From positions 62,001 through 126,000 of the forward strand of contig JABCZI010000002.1 of NCBI GenBank assembly GCA_013289765.1: 64,000 nt of DNA, in the 5' to 3' direction. Position 1 is the stretch's first letter. Each line of letters opens with the position of its first letter. The notes under the pieces were generated by a model, which was not told where the DNA came from, did no database searches, and was given only the letters and a program-made list of their open reading frames with translations. Below, one piece after another: positions 8,662 to 16,964 of this stretch. A program made the translations under genes and the position numbers. The stretch is from Acidobacteriota bacterium (GTDB lineage: Bacteria; Acidobacteriota; Terriglobia; Terriglobales; Acidobacteriaceae).

Positions 8662-9639
8662 CTAGCCATTCGCCCGCGCCACCAGGAATATCGCCAGCCC
8701 GTAAAAGACAAACATCAGGGCAAGATAGGCTTTCGCGCGAGGTCCGGAGTTGGCAAATTCCTTCCATGCAAGAACGCCCCATAGGGCTGCGACCATGGGA
8801 GCGGATTGCCCGATGGCGTAGGAAATTGCAACGCCCGTAAAGCTCGCGGCCACCAGGTTGAAGACGGTGCCGATGCCCCAGATGAATCCACCGAGAATTC
8901 CCAGCAGGTGTCCCGAGAGAGCTCCGCGGAAAAATCCACTGAAGCTTACCGGTTCTCCGACCAGCGGATGCTTCATGAAATAAATATTCCAGATGAAACA
9001 CGAGAGCAATGCGCCCAAGGTCAAAAAGACCGCGGCACTATACGGACCGAGAGTATTACCGCGAGTCATGGCGTGCGTCATGAACGGAGCCCACAAGCCC
9101 ATCAGAATTCCTGACACCACGCAGGTGATCAAACTTTTTTTTGAGACGGAACGTCCCGCGGCAGCGAGACTGCCGTAGGCTTTGCCATCCAAGAGCACCG
9201 CAACGAACGCGCATGCCACGCCGAGCGCCAGCAGTAGAGCGTTCCCTCTCGGCTGCAGCGCATAGCTCAAGACAGTTCCCACTACGAGCGCGATTCCAAT
9301 GGAAATTGGGAAAGCGACGGCAAGTCCAGCCATGTCAATCGCCGCGACGAGCAATAGATTGGCAAGATTGAACAGCGCTCCTCCGATGAGGGCGTTGATG
9401 ATGTTGGAAGTGTCAGCGGAGTGAACGTTGTTGAGAAAGCTGTGGGAGTCGTTTCCTGTGCTCCCCATCGTGAACGCGAGCACCAAGGAGATTAGAAAGA
9501 TGCCGACCGCGTAATCCCAGTAAAAAAGTTCGAAGCGGTAGTTCTTGACGCCCTTGTAAGTGTTAGCCCAGGAACCCCAGCAAACTGCGCTTGTGATCAT
9601 CATTAACAGCGCGATACTCAGACTCGACGGTGTGAACAA
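8662..9639 (-). CDS. Ureide-permease-like (DMT/GRP superfamily) transporter
   Basis: 325 residues with about ten hydrophobic helices. The pattern WGSW..TYKG, FYWDYAVG....LAFTMGS, GGALFNLANLLL, and GLAVAFPISIGIALVVGTVLSYAL resembles plant ureide permeases (allantoin and uracil carriers) and bacterial sugar/drug-metabolite permeases. It sits between two nucleoside hydrolase genes on the opposite strand and ends 6 nt from the stop of the first. A role in importing free bases, ureides or ribose released by the hydrolases is inferred; the substrate cannot be read from the sequence. The start at 9639 is the first codon of the hydrophobic core region. Confidence 0.72.
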   Translation of the reverse strand: MFTPSSLSIALLMMITSAVCWGSWANTYKGVKNYRFELFYWDYAVGIFLISLVLAFTMGSTGNDSHSFLNNVHSADTSNIINALIGGALFNLANLLLVAAIDMAGLAVAFPISIGIALVVGTVLSYALQPRGNALLLALGVACAFVAVLLDGKAYGSLAAAGRSVSKKSLITCVVSGILMGLWAPFMTHAMTRGNTLGPYSAAVFLTLGALLSCFIWNIYFMKHPLVGEPVSFSGFFRGALSGHLLGILGGFIWGIGTVFNLVAASFTGVAISYAIGQSAPMVAALWGVLAWKEFANSGPRAKAYLALMFVFYGLAIFLVARANG

Positions 9640-9771
9640 TCGTTTCTCCTTGAGACGTTAAAGGAATCGGAATTGTGAACTGTACTCCTGTTTTGATTAC
9701 GCCACAAGTTATCAGGCCCGCACTAAGCCCGCAGAGAGCGTCACCGCGTTATCGTCTGCTATCCTACGCGC

Positions 9772-10737
9772 GTGCCGCGCACTTTTCTGATTGATACCGA
9801 TACCGCGTCTGATGACGCGGTTGCCTTGATCATGGCGCTGCGCGCTCCGGACGTGCGAGTGGCTGCGATCACGACCGTAGCTGGGAACGTCGACGTACAG
9901 CAGGCCACGCGAAACGCGCTGTATACCGCCGAGCTGTGCGGAGCGAATGTAGCGGTTTACTCGGGAGCTGAAAAACCGCTGCTGCGTGCTTATACGAACG
10001 CGACCTGGTTCCATGGCCGAGACGGGCTCGGCGATCACAATTATCCGGCACCCCATCGATCTCACGAAACCTTGCACGCAGTCGATGCGATCATCGAAAC
10101 GGTTGAGGCGAATCGCGGGCTGGTTGTCGTCACGCTGGGACCTCTCACGAATTTGGCGCTTGCATTGGCTAAAAAACCTACAATCGCTGCAAAGGTTGGA
10201 CGCTGCGTGGTTATGGGCGGCGCACCTTGCTGTGAAGGAAACGTTACGCCGGCCGCCGAATACAACATTTGGGTTGACCCGGAAGCTGCCCGCGTCGTGA
10301 TGCTCAGCGGTCTACCCGTGGAGTTGATCGGTTGGCAACTCTCCCGTGGAGACGCCGTTCTGAATGGAGAGGATATCGGGCAGATTCAGGAATTCCAAAC
10401 TCCCCTCGGTCGCTTCGCCGTCGAATGCAATAGTCACGCCCGGCAAGCGTACAAAGTGCAAACGGGAGAGGATGGGATCTCGCTTCCCGATCCGATTGCC
10501 ATGTGTGTCGCTCTCGATCCGTCGGTAGGAACTGAATGGAGTGAGGATTATGTAGACGTGGAGACGCAGAGCGAACTGACGCGAGGCATGACAGTGGTCG
10601 ATCGTCTGAATGTTGCGGAGGATCAGCGAAATCGCGTGGTCTGGGAACCGGTGTTGCGCACCGGCCGCAAAAGCAAAGTATGTTGGAAAATCGACATACA
10701 GCGCTGGAAGGAAACTCTGTTTTCAGCGCTTCGATAG
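9772..10737 (+). CDS. Cytosolic nucleoside hydrolase (IunH/Rih family)
   Basis: 321 residues, the classic length, with no signal peptide. The N-terminal motif FLIDTDTASDDA puts Asp8, Asp10, Asp14 and Asp15 at exactly the positions of the Crithidia and E. coli enzymes. TLGPLTNLAL, AAEYNIWVDPEAA and PDPIA follow; Pro replaces the His of HDPLA. It cleaves imported ribonucleosides to base and ribose, which ribokinase at 15794 can phosphorylate. The start is a GTG at 9772. It is transcribed alone, convergent with the dihydropyrimidinase gene 12 nt away. Purine or pyrimidine preference is not resolved. Confidence 0.93.
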   Translation: MPRTFLIDTDTASDDAVALIMALRAPDVRVAAITTVAGNVDVQQATRNALYTAELCGANVAVYSGAEKPLLRAYTNATWFHGRDGLGDHNYPAPHRSHETLHAVDAIIETVEANRGLVVVTLGPLTNLALALAKKPTIAAKVGRCVVMGGAPCCEGNVTPAAEYNIWVDPEAARVVMLSGLPVELIGWQLSRGDAVLNGEDIGQIQEFQTPLGRFAVECNSHARQAYKVQTGEDGISLPDPIAMCVALDPSVGTEWSEDYVDVETQSELTRGMTVVDRLNVAEDQRNRVVWEPVLRTGRKSKVCWKIDIQRWKETLFSALR

Positions 10738-10748
10738 AAACGCACGAC

Positions 10749-12146
10749 CTAGCCGCTGATTTGCGAGTAGGTTGACCGGCGTAAAAACTCCCCCTGTCCC
10801 GCGCGCCCCAAAAACTTCTCTCCTTCCACCACAACCCGGCCTTTCGAAAGCACGACATCAGGCATGCCTGTGACTTGAATGCCTTCAAACATCGAGTAAT
10901 CCACCCGCATATGGTGCGTCTTGGCGCTGATGGTGTGCTTGCGCTTGGGATCGAAGATCACGAGGTCGGCGTCGCTACCAACGGCAATAGTTCCCTTTCG
11001 CGGATACAGTCCAAAAAGTTTTGCCGGAGTGGTTGAAACCAGCTCAACAAATCGATTCACGTCAAATCGCCCGGCGGCAACACCGCCGGAATAAATGAGA
11101 CTCATGCGATGTTCAACGCCGGGGCCACCATTTGGAATTTTAGTAAAGTCATCACGGCCGAGTTCTTTCTGCTCTTTAAAGCAGAACGGGCAATGGTCAG
11201 TGGAGACAACTTGGAGATGATCGCGTTTCAGGCCGTTCCAAAGCTTTTCCTGATGCCACTTTTCGCGAAGCGGAGGAGTGAATACATATTTCGCTCCTTC
11301 GAAGTCAGGCACGTCGTAGTTTTCAATTGAGAGATACAAATATTGCGGGCAAGTTTCAGCGTAAACGGGGAGTCCGCGATCACGAGCTTCGCGAACTTTT
11401 TCGAGAGCCTCATTGCAACTGAGATGCACAATGTAGATCGGGGCCCCGGCCATCTCCGCCAACGCGATCGCGCGAGACACGGCTTCGGCTTCCGCTGTGG
11501 TGGGGCGAGTGAGCGCGTGATACTTGGGCGCCTTTTTCCCCTCCGCCAGCGCCTGCTGAACGATCACATCGATCGCGCTGCCGTTCTCCGCGTGCATACA
11601 GATGAGGCCACCATTTTTCGAAGTGGTTTGCAGAGCTCGGAAGATGCTGGCGTCATCCAGCATGAAAACGCCGGGATACGCCATGAAAAGTTTGAAGCTG
11701 GTTACACCTTCGCCTACAAGCGCATTCATCTGCTGTAGCTGGCCGTTGCCGATGTCGGTGACGATGCAGTGAAATGCATAATCGCAAACCGCTTTCTTTG
11801 AAGCTTTCTCCATCCAAGTGTCGAACGCCTGGCGCAACGGCTGGCCTTTGTATTGAATGGCGAAGTCGATCAGCGTGGTCGTTCCCCCGAACGCAGCCGC
11901 ACGCGTACCGGTTTCAAAATCATCAGCGCTTGTTGTCCCACCGAAGGGCATGTCGAGATGCGTGTGAACATCAATACCGCCAGGTAAAACATATTTTCCC
12001 GCAGCATCAAGAAACTTCGTGGCGTTCTCGCGCGGGAGATCTTTGCCGATAGCCGCGACTTTGCCATCTGTAATTGCAACGTCCGCCAGGTACTTATCGG
12101 TCGCAGTCACCACGGATCCGTTACCGATAATCGTGTCGAAGCCCAT
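10749..12146 (-). CDS. hydA: Dihydropyrimidinase / hydantoinase
   Basis: 465 residues, full length for the cyclic amidohydrolase family. It opens dihydrouracil or dihydrothymine to N-carbamoyl-beta-amino acids. Binuclear metal site: HTHLDMPFGGT (first His pair), the carboxylated Lys in SFKLFMAYPG, MHAENG, IVHLSC and TDHCPF. The ring-opened product is the substrate of the amidase encoded at 14746. The ATG at 12146 is divergent from the LLM oxidoreductase gene. A D-hydantoinase with other cyclic imides as substrates is possible, but the pyrimidine context favours dihydropyrimidinase. Confidence 0.93.
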   Translation of the reverse strand: MGFDTIIGNGSVVTATDKYLADVAITDGKVAAIGKDLPRENATKFLDAAGKYVLPGGIDVHTHLDMPFGGTTSADDFETGTRAAAFGGTTTLIDFAIQYKGQPLRQAFDTWMEKASKKAVCDYAFHCIVTDIGNGQLQQMNALVGEGVTSFKLFMAYPGVFMLDDASIFRALQTTSKNGGLICMHAENGSAIDVIVQQALAEGKKAPKYHALTRPTTAEAEAVSRAIALAEMAGAPIYIVHLSCNEALEKVREARDRGLPVYAETCPQYLYLSIENYDVPDFEGAKYVFTPPLREKWHQEKLWNGLKRDHLQVVSTDHCPFCFKEQKELGRDDFTKIPNGGPGVEHRMSLIYSGGVAAGRFDVNRFVELVSTTPAKLFGLYPRKGTIAVGSDADLVIFDPKRKHTISAKTHHMRVDYSMFEGIQVTGMPDVVLSKGRVVVEGEKFLGRAGQGEFLRRSTYSQISG

Positions 12147-12281
12147 TCTTGCCCCCGCTGACGTGATTGAGATGAAACAGAAATTCTATGCTAAACTGCC
12201 GCTCCTCAGCCTCTAATATTGATCGATCGGATTGTTGGCCAGGCGGATCGAAGCCTTACGAGGAACGACAAGGAGTTCACC

Positions 12282-13292
12282 ATGCAGTTTGGCATTACCT
12301 TAAAGCCTGACATTTCCGTTGAGCGCATCGTTGGGTTGACACGGCAGGCCGAAGCGGCCGGTTTTCAATATGGATGGCTTTTCGACTCGCATGTTTTGTG
12401 GATGGACCCTTATCCGTTACTTACTCTGATGGCCGCCAACACGCAACGCATGCGGCTTGGGACATTGGTCACGAATCCAGCGGTTCGCGATCTCACCGTT
12501 ACGGCGAGCCTGTTCGCGACACTGAATCTGATTTCAGGCGGCAGGATGGAACTGGGCATTGGTCGCGGCGACAGCTCCAGGCGCGTGATGGGCAAGAAAC
12601 CGGTGAGTTGGTCACAACTGGAAACCGCAGTGAAGATTTTCCGCGATCTCACTGCCAGCCGCGAGATTGAATACGAAGGTCAACCAACCAGGCTTACATG
12701 GGCGGAGATTCCTCCGCACGTTTGGATCGCCGGTTACGGGCCCAAAGTTCTGCATATGGCGGGCCGCGTTGCCGACGGAATCATTCTTCAGTTCGCTGAT
12801 CCCGATTTAATTTCCTGGTGTCTTGGCTTCGTGAAAGAAGGCGCCCGCGCCGCGGGCCGCGATCCAAATCAGATTGAAGTAATGGCAGCGGCTCCGGTTT
12901 GGGTTTCTGACGATCTGACCGTAGCGCGTGAACGGGTGCGCTGGTTTCCAGCTTTGGTTTCCAATCACGTGATGGATTTGATCCGGCAATACAAACCCGA
13001 GGATCTACCGCCTGCGCTCACTTCCTACGTGCAGGACCGTGGTGGATACGACTACTTGCACCACTGCGAGGTTGATAGTAATAACGCGAATTTTGTCTCT
13101 GACGAAGTAGTCGACCGCTTCTGCCTGGTCGGCCCGGTTAGAGCTCATCAAGAAAAATTACGCAAACTGGCGAGCGTTGGGGTTACGCAGTTCAACATAT
13201 ATCTGATGTGCGGAGATGAGGAAGAATCGCTGGATACTTACCAGCGTGAAGTCTTGCCGGCGTTCCAGCAAACCGCGAATACGAAACGCTGA
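12282..13292 (+). CDS. LLM-class flavin/F420-dependent oxidoreductase
   Basis: 336 residues in the luciferase-like monooxygenase TIM barrel: FGITLKPDIS, GTLVTNPAVRD, ISGGRMELGIGRGDSS and a C-terminal FCLVGPVRAHQEKLRKLASVG. Such enzymes use FMN or F420; cofactor choice is not visible. The ATG at 12282 has AAGGAG eight bases upstream and is preferred over an in-frame start at 12219. It sits between dihydropyrimidinase and the NCS1 permease, so a redox step on a pyrimidine or on a hydantoin-like ring is plausible (inference). It is not RutA-like at its N-terminus. Confidence 0.85.
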   Translation: MQFGITLKPDISVERIVGLTRQAEAAGFQYGWLFDSHVLWMDPYPLLTLMAANTQRMRLGTLVTNPAVRDLTVTASLFATLNLISGGRMELGIGRGDSSRRVMGKKPVSWSQLETAVKIFRDLTASREIEYEGQPTRLTWAEIPPHVWIAGYGPKVLHMAGRVADGIILQFADPDLISWCLGFVKEGARAAGRDPNQIEVMAAAPVWVSDDLTVARERVRWFPALVSNHVMDLIRQYKPEDLPPALTSYVQDRGGYDYLHHCEVDSNNANFVSDEVVDRFCLVGPVRAHQEKLRKLASVGVTQFNIYLMCGDEEESLDTYQREVLPAFQQTANTKR

Positions 13293-13297
13293 AGCTA

Positions 13298-14734
13298 TCA
13301 CGAAGCCATTGGCGAAAGCACCGCCGGACGCTGGAATTTCATCAGGCCGTAATAGATCAAGAACGAAACGGCAAAGCCGACGAACCACGAATAATCATAG
13401 AGAACTCGCACTGAGGGAACTGCGAGCCCGATGAGAGCCGTCCCCGATCCGATCGCGAGCGCGGCTATTGCTCGCCAATTGAAACCGCTCGAATATTCGT
13501 ATTCGCCGCCGCGAAGATAAAGATCGTCCAATTGCAGCACGCAGCGCCGCACAAGGAAATAGTCGCAGATCATAATGCCCGCGACGGGGCCCAGAAAAGC
13601 TGCGTAACCTCCGAGCCATCCGAGAATGAAGGTGTTGTAATCTGCGAGCAGTTTCCAGGGCATGAGCACGATACCCATGAAGCAGGTGATCACGCCGCCG
13701 GTTCGGAAACTGATTCGTCGAGGCCAGAGATTGGAGAAATCGTTAGCCGGCGACACCACGTTTGCGCCGATGTTGACGTTCAGAGTGGCCAGCACTATTG
13801 CGACCAGCGAAATCACTACTGCCACGGGTGAATGGAAGCGGCTGAGCAGTTGCACCGGATCCGAGATTGCCGTCCCATAAATCACGACAGTAGCCGAAGT
13901 CACGGCGATTCCAATAAAAGCATAAAGAGTCATCGTCGTGGGCAATGCAAGCGCTTGCCCGATTACCTGTTCGCGCTGGTTGCGCGCGAATCGGGTGAAA
14001 TCCGGGATATTCAGCGACACGGTTGCCCAAAATCCTACGGTTCCGTTCAGAGCGGGAATCAGAAACTTTAAAAAGTCGGAGAAATTCGTAAATCGCGAGG
14101 GCGCGGCCAGCATAGGTCCGAAGCCGCCTGCATTGTGATACGCCCAGGCCAACAGCAACAAGCCCACCGCCAATAGCACTGGCGCGCTGATGCCCTGCAG
14201 AATGCGAATGTATTCAATCCCCATAAGAATGACAGCGAGATTGATCAGCCAGAACAAAAGAAAGCAGACGGCCGTCGCGTGAGGAAAATTTTTCCAGCTA
14301 GGCACAAGTGTCGCCAGTAGAGTGCTGATCGCTTCGCCGCCGATCCAGGTCTGAATGCCGAACCATCCGCAGGCCACCAGCGCTCGCAGGACTGCGGCCA
14401 CGTTCGCTCCCAATACTCCAAACGACGCGCGCGCTAGAACTGGGAACGGAACCCCATACTTGGCACCCGGGTGTGAATTCAGCAGCATCGGCGCCAGCAC
14501 GATTACATTGCCGAGAAAAATTGTGAAGACCGCTTGCTTCCAGTTCATCCCACCCTGAATCAAACTCGCCGCCAGCATGTAGGTGAGAATGTTCACCGAC
14601 ATCGAAATCCAGAGGGCGGCGAAGTTGTATGTTCCCCAGTGCCGCCGCTCAGGCCCGGCAGGAGCAAGGTCGGGATTGTAGAGAGGACTGGATTCGATTC
14701 GAGATTGCAGGGATGAAGGCTCGGTTGGCGTCAT
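13298..14734 (-). CDS. NCS1-family nucleobase / hydantoin permease
   Basis: 478 residues with about twelve membrane helices. NCS1 signatures include an N-terminal NPDLAPAGPERRHWGTYNFAALWISM, PVLARASFGVLGANVAAVLRALVACGWFGIQTWIGGEA and FTRFARNQREQVIGQ. The family imports uracil, cytosine, allantoin or hydantoins with a cation. Its stop is 6 nt from that of the convergent LLM gene, and its start is 12 nt after the amidase stop on the same strand, so amidase-permease form a two-gene operon. With dihydropyrimidinase nearby, uracil or dihydrouracil is the likely cargo (inference). Confidence 0.92.
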   Translation of the reverse strand: MTPTEPSSLQSRIESSPLYNPDLAPAGPERRHWGTYNFAALWISMSVNILTYMLAASLIQGGMNWKQAVFTIFLGNVIVLAPMLLNSHPGAKYGVPFPVLARASFGVLGANVAAVLRALVACGWFGIQTWIGGEAISTLLATLVPSWKNFPHATAVCFLLFWLINLAVILMGIEYIRILQGISAPVLLAVGLLLLAWAYHNAGGFGPMLAAPSRFTNFSDFLKFLIPALNGTVGFWATVSLNIPDFTRFARNQREQVIGQALALPTTMTLYAFIGIAVTSATVVIYGTAISDPVQLLSRFHSPVAVVISLVAIVLATLNVNIGANVVSPANDFSNLWPRRISFRTGGVITCFMGIVLMPWKLLADYNTFILGWLGGYAAFLGPVAGIMICDYFLVRRCVLQLDDLYLRGGEYEYSSGFNWRAIAALAIGSGTALIGLAVPSVRVLYDYSWFVGFAVSFLIYYGLMKFQRPAVLSPMAS

Positions 14735-14745
14735 GTGAAATTAGT

Positions 14746-15639
14746 TCAGTCCGCGGCTGCGGCTTCTCCCGTCTGTGCGGTAAGAGGGCCGTAACTTTCC
14801 GGACGCCGATCGCGGAAAAACTGCCAAACTTTGCGAACTTCCGCAATCATCTCGAGATCGAGATCGGCTATAACAACTTCATCTTTATCCCGGCTGGCCT
14901 GCGCGATAATTTTCCCGCGCGGATTGCAGAAATAGCTCTTTCCATAGAACTCACCAATGTTCCAAGGTTTTTCGATGCCGATACGATTCACGGCGCCCAC
15001 AAAGTAACCGTTCGCAACGGCATGGGCCGGCTGCTCCAGTTCCCACAAATATTCCGAAAGTCCAGCCACTGTCGCCGAAGGATTGAAAACGATCTCCGCG
15101 CCGTTCAATCCTAGAATGCGCGCGCCCTCCGGAAAATGACGGTCATAGCAAATGTAAACTCCCACCCGCGCATACTTTGTTTCAAAAACCGGATATCCGC
15201 CATCGCCCGGGGTAAAGTAAAACTTCTCCCAAAATCCGGGATGGCAGTGTGGAATGTGGTGCTTGCGGTATTTCCCAAGATAGCGTCCATCGGCATCGAT
15301 CACTGCCGCGCTGTTGAAATACACGCCGGGCATTTGCTCTTCGTAGACCGGAACCACGATTACCATGCGATGTTTGGCAGCGAGCTTCTGCATCATGCGG
15401 ACGGTTGGGCCATCTGGCACGCGCTCCGTCAGTTCATACCAGCGCGCATTCTGCTCCGCACAAAAATATGGACCGTAGAAAAGCTCCTGTAAACATAGAA
15501 TCTGAGTCTTCTTTCGCGCCGCCTGCTCAATCAACTTCAAATGCTTGTCGATCATTGCTTTTCTGATCTGGGCAAGCGGACGTTCCGTACTAACAGCATT
15601 ACTGGCTTGAATCAGGGCGCAGCGCACAATGCGAGGCAT
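14746..15639 (-). CDS. Nitrilase-superfamily amidase, beta-ureidopropionase / N-carbamoylputrescine amidase type
   Basis: 297 residues. The catalytic triad is Glu52 (QELFYGPYFC), Lys126 (YRKHHIP) and Cys164 (ICYDRHFPE). The QELFYGPYFC, NSAAVIDADG..GKYRKHHIPH and GFWEKFYFTPG segments resemble eukaryotic beta-ureidopropionase and bacterial carbamoylputrescine amidases. It hydrolyses N-carbamoyl-beta-alanine or -aminoisobutyrate to the amino acid, CO2 and ammonia. It is first in an operon with the NCS1 permease and lies near dihydropyrimidinase, which favours the pyrimidine role over polyamine metabolism. No agmatine deiminase is seen nearby. Confidence 0.9.
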   Translation of the reverse strand: MPRIVRCALIQASNAVSTERPLAQIRKAMIDKHLKLIEQAARKKTQILCLQELFYGPYFCAEQNARWYELTERVPDGPTVRMMQKLAAKHRMVIVVPVYEEQMPGVYFNSAAVIDADGRYLGKYRKHHIPHCHPGFWEKFYFTPGDGGYPVFETKYARVGVYICYDRHFPEGARILGLNGAEIVFNPSATVAGLSEYLWELEQPAHAVANGYFVGAVNRIGIEKPWNIGEFYGKSYFCNPRGKIIAQASRDKDEVVIADLDLEMIAEVRKVWQFFRDRRPESYGPLTAQTGEAAAAD

Positions 15640-15793
15640 GGACCGAGACCTCCGAGGAACGCAACTATAGCAGAAACTTTCACTGGAATAACCTCTCGCA
15701 ATCGCGAATGTGGTTGCGGTAGCCGATCACACGGCGTTGACATAACGGGGAAGCAGTAAATAAACTCGGCGTTCTTAATCATTACAGAAAACT

Positions 15794-16723
15794 ATGGCCA
15801 AGCGCCCTCGCATCGCGGTAGTCGGAAGCGCGAACATCGATCTCACAACTTTCACCGATCAGTTTCCAAAACCCGGGGAAACAATCTTCGGCCAGAAATT
15901 CGATCTGGGGTTCGGCGGCAAAGGCGCGAATCAGGCCGTCGCTGCCCGTCTTTGTGGCGCAGATGTCTTCATGGTGGCGCGAGTGGGAAATGACCTGTTC
16001 GGCCCGGCCACAATCGACAATTTCAAGAAACTCGGTATCGATACAACCCACGTGAAGCAGGTGGAGGGATTATCCAGCGGGGTCGCGCCCATCTTCGTCG
16101 AGCCTAATGGCCAGAACCGAATTCTCGTGGTGAAGGGCGCTAATGACGCGCTGAAGGCCGCAGATGTAGACGCCGCTGCTGAAACGTTGAAAGCCGCGGA
16201 TTGCATTGTCCTCCAGTTTGAGATTCCGCTGGAAACCGTTTACTACACAGTCGCGTTTGCAAGGAAGCACGGGATTCGTTGTATTGTGAACCCGGCTCCG
16301 GCCCAAGCGATTGAAATGCGCGCTCTGACTGATCTCGATTACTTCGTTCCGAATGAGAGCGAGGCGCAAGCCGTTGGTGGCATGCCCGTACGCAATGTTG
16401 ACGAGGCGAAGAAGTGTGCAGAGATGCTGATGGCAGGCGGCATTCGGCGGGTGATCATCACCCTGGGAGCCAATGGTTCGCTTCTCGTTGCGCCCGGCGT
16501 CAGCGAGCATGTACCCGCTTTCGCCGTCAAGAGCGTCGACAGCAGCGGCGCTGGTGACGCATTCATTGGGAGCTTCGCGGTGTTCCTCGCGGAAGGAATA
16601 CCGGAGTTAGAGGCCGTGCGTCGCGCTAATCTGTACGCCGGCCTCTCGACTAGCGGGGTAGGAACGCAGAAGTCTTTTTATGATCGCGCGCGTTTCGATG
16701 CCGAGTGGGCTATCAAAGGGTAG
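15794..16723 (+). CDS. rbsK: Ribokinase
   Basis: 309 residues, PfkB sugar kinase family. It phosphorylates ribose to ribose 5-phosphate with ATP. Visible: the N-terminal substrate motif VVGSANIDLTTF, the GGKGANQAVAAARLCG-like signature (here GFGGKGANQAVAARL), NESEA, and the catalytic SSGAGDAFIGSF near residue 253. It is transcribed alone between the amidase gene and the TonB receptor. It would salvage ribose released by the nucleoside hydrolases. The window has no ribose ABC transporter, so ribose either arises in the cytosol or enters by another carrier. Confidence 0.94.
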   Translation: MAKRPRIAVVGSANIDLTTFTDQFPKPGETIFGQKFDLGFGGKGANQAVAARLCGADVFMVARVGNDLFGPATIDNFKKLGIDTTHVKQVEGLSSGVAPIFVEPNGQNRILVVKGANDALKAADVDAAAETLKAADCIVLQFEIPLETVYYTVAFARKHGIRCIVNPAPAQAIEMRALTDLDYFVPNESEAQAVGGMPVRNVDEAKKCAEMLMAGGIRRVIITLGANGSLLVAPGVSEHVPAFAVKSVDSSGAGDAFIGSFAVFLAEGIPELEAVRRANLYAGLSTSGVGTQKSFYDRARFDAEWAIKG

Positions 16724-16842
16724 CGCTGATCCGACCGTCGACACGCTATTCGAAGCTACTGCGCCCTTGCTGTGAATGCATTCAAAACGTGTGCAAAAAG
16801 GGAAATCAGTGCTAGCGAATATCTCTCTACTACCGAAAAGTC

Positions 16843-16872
16843 TTGACTTAGGCGATGTCTGCCATTTATAAG
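16843..16872 (+). promoter_or_regulatory. Candidate sigma70 promoter of the TonB receptor
   Basis: TTGACT at 16843-16848, an 18-nt spacer and TATAAG at 16867-16872. The predicted message starts near 16879, leaving a leader of about 86 nt before the ATG at 16965. No operator or riboswitch fold was recognised in the leader. Confidence 0.5.
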
Positions 16873-16964
16873 GCCGTTCTACGGTCAAAGACCTCCCAGA
16901 TTTCAATGCGGAACGAAGTTTCCGCTCGTCATTCGGTGTGGGCCGCCGAAAAAAGGGGAATTTA

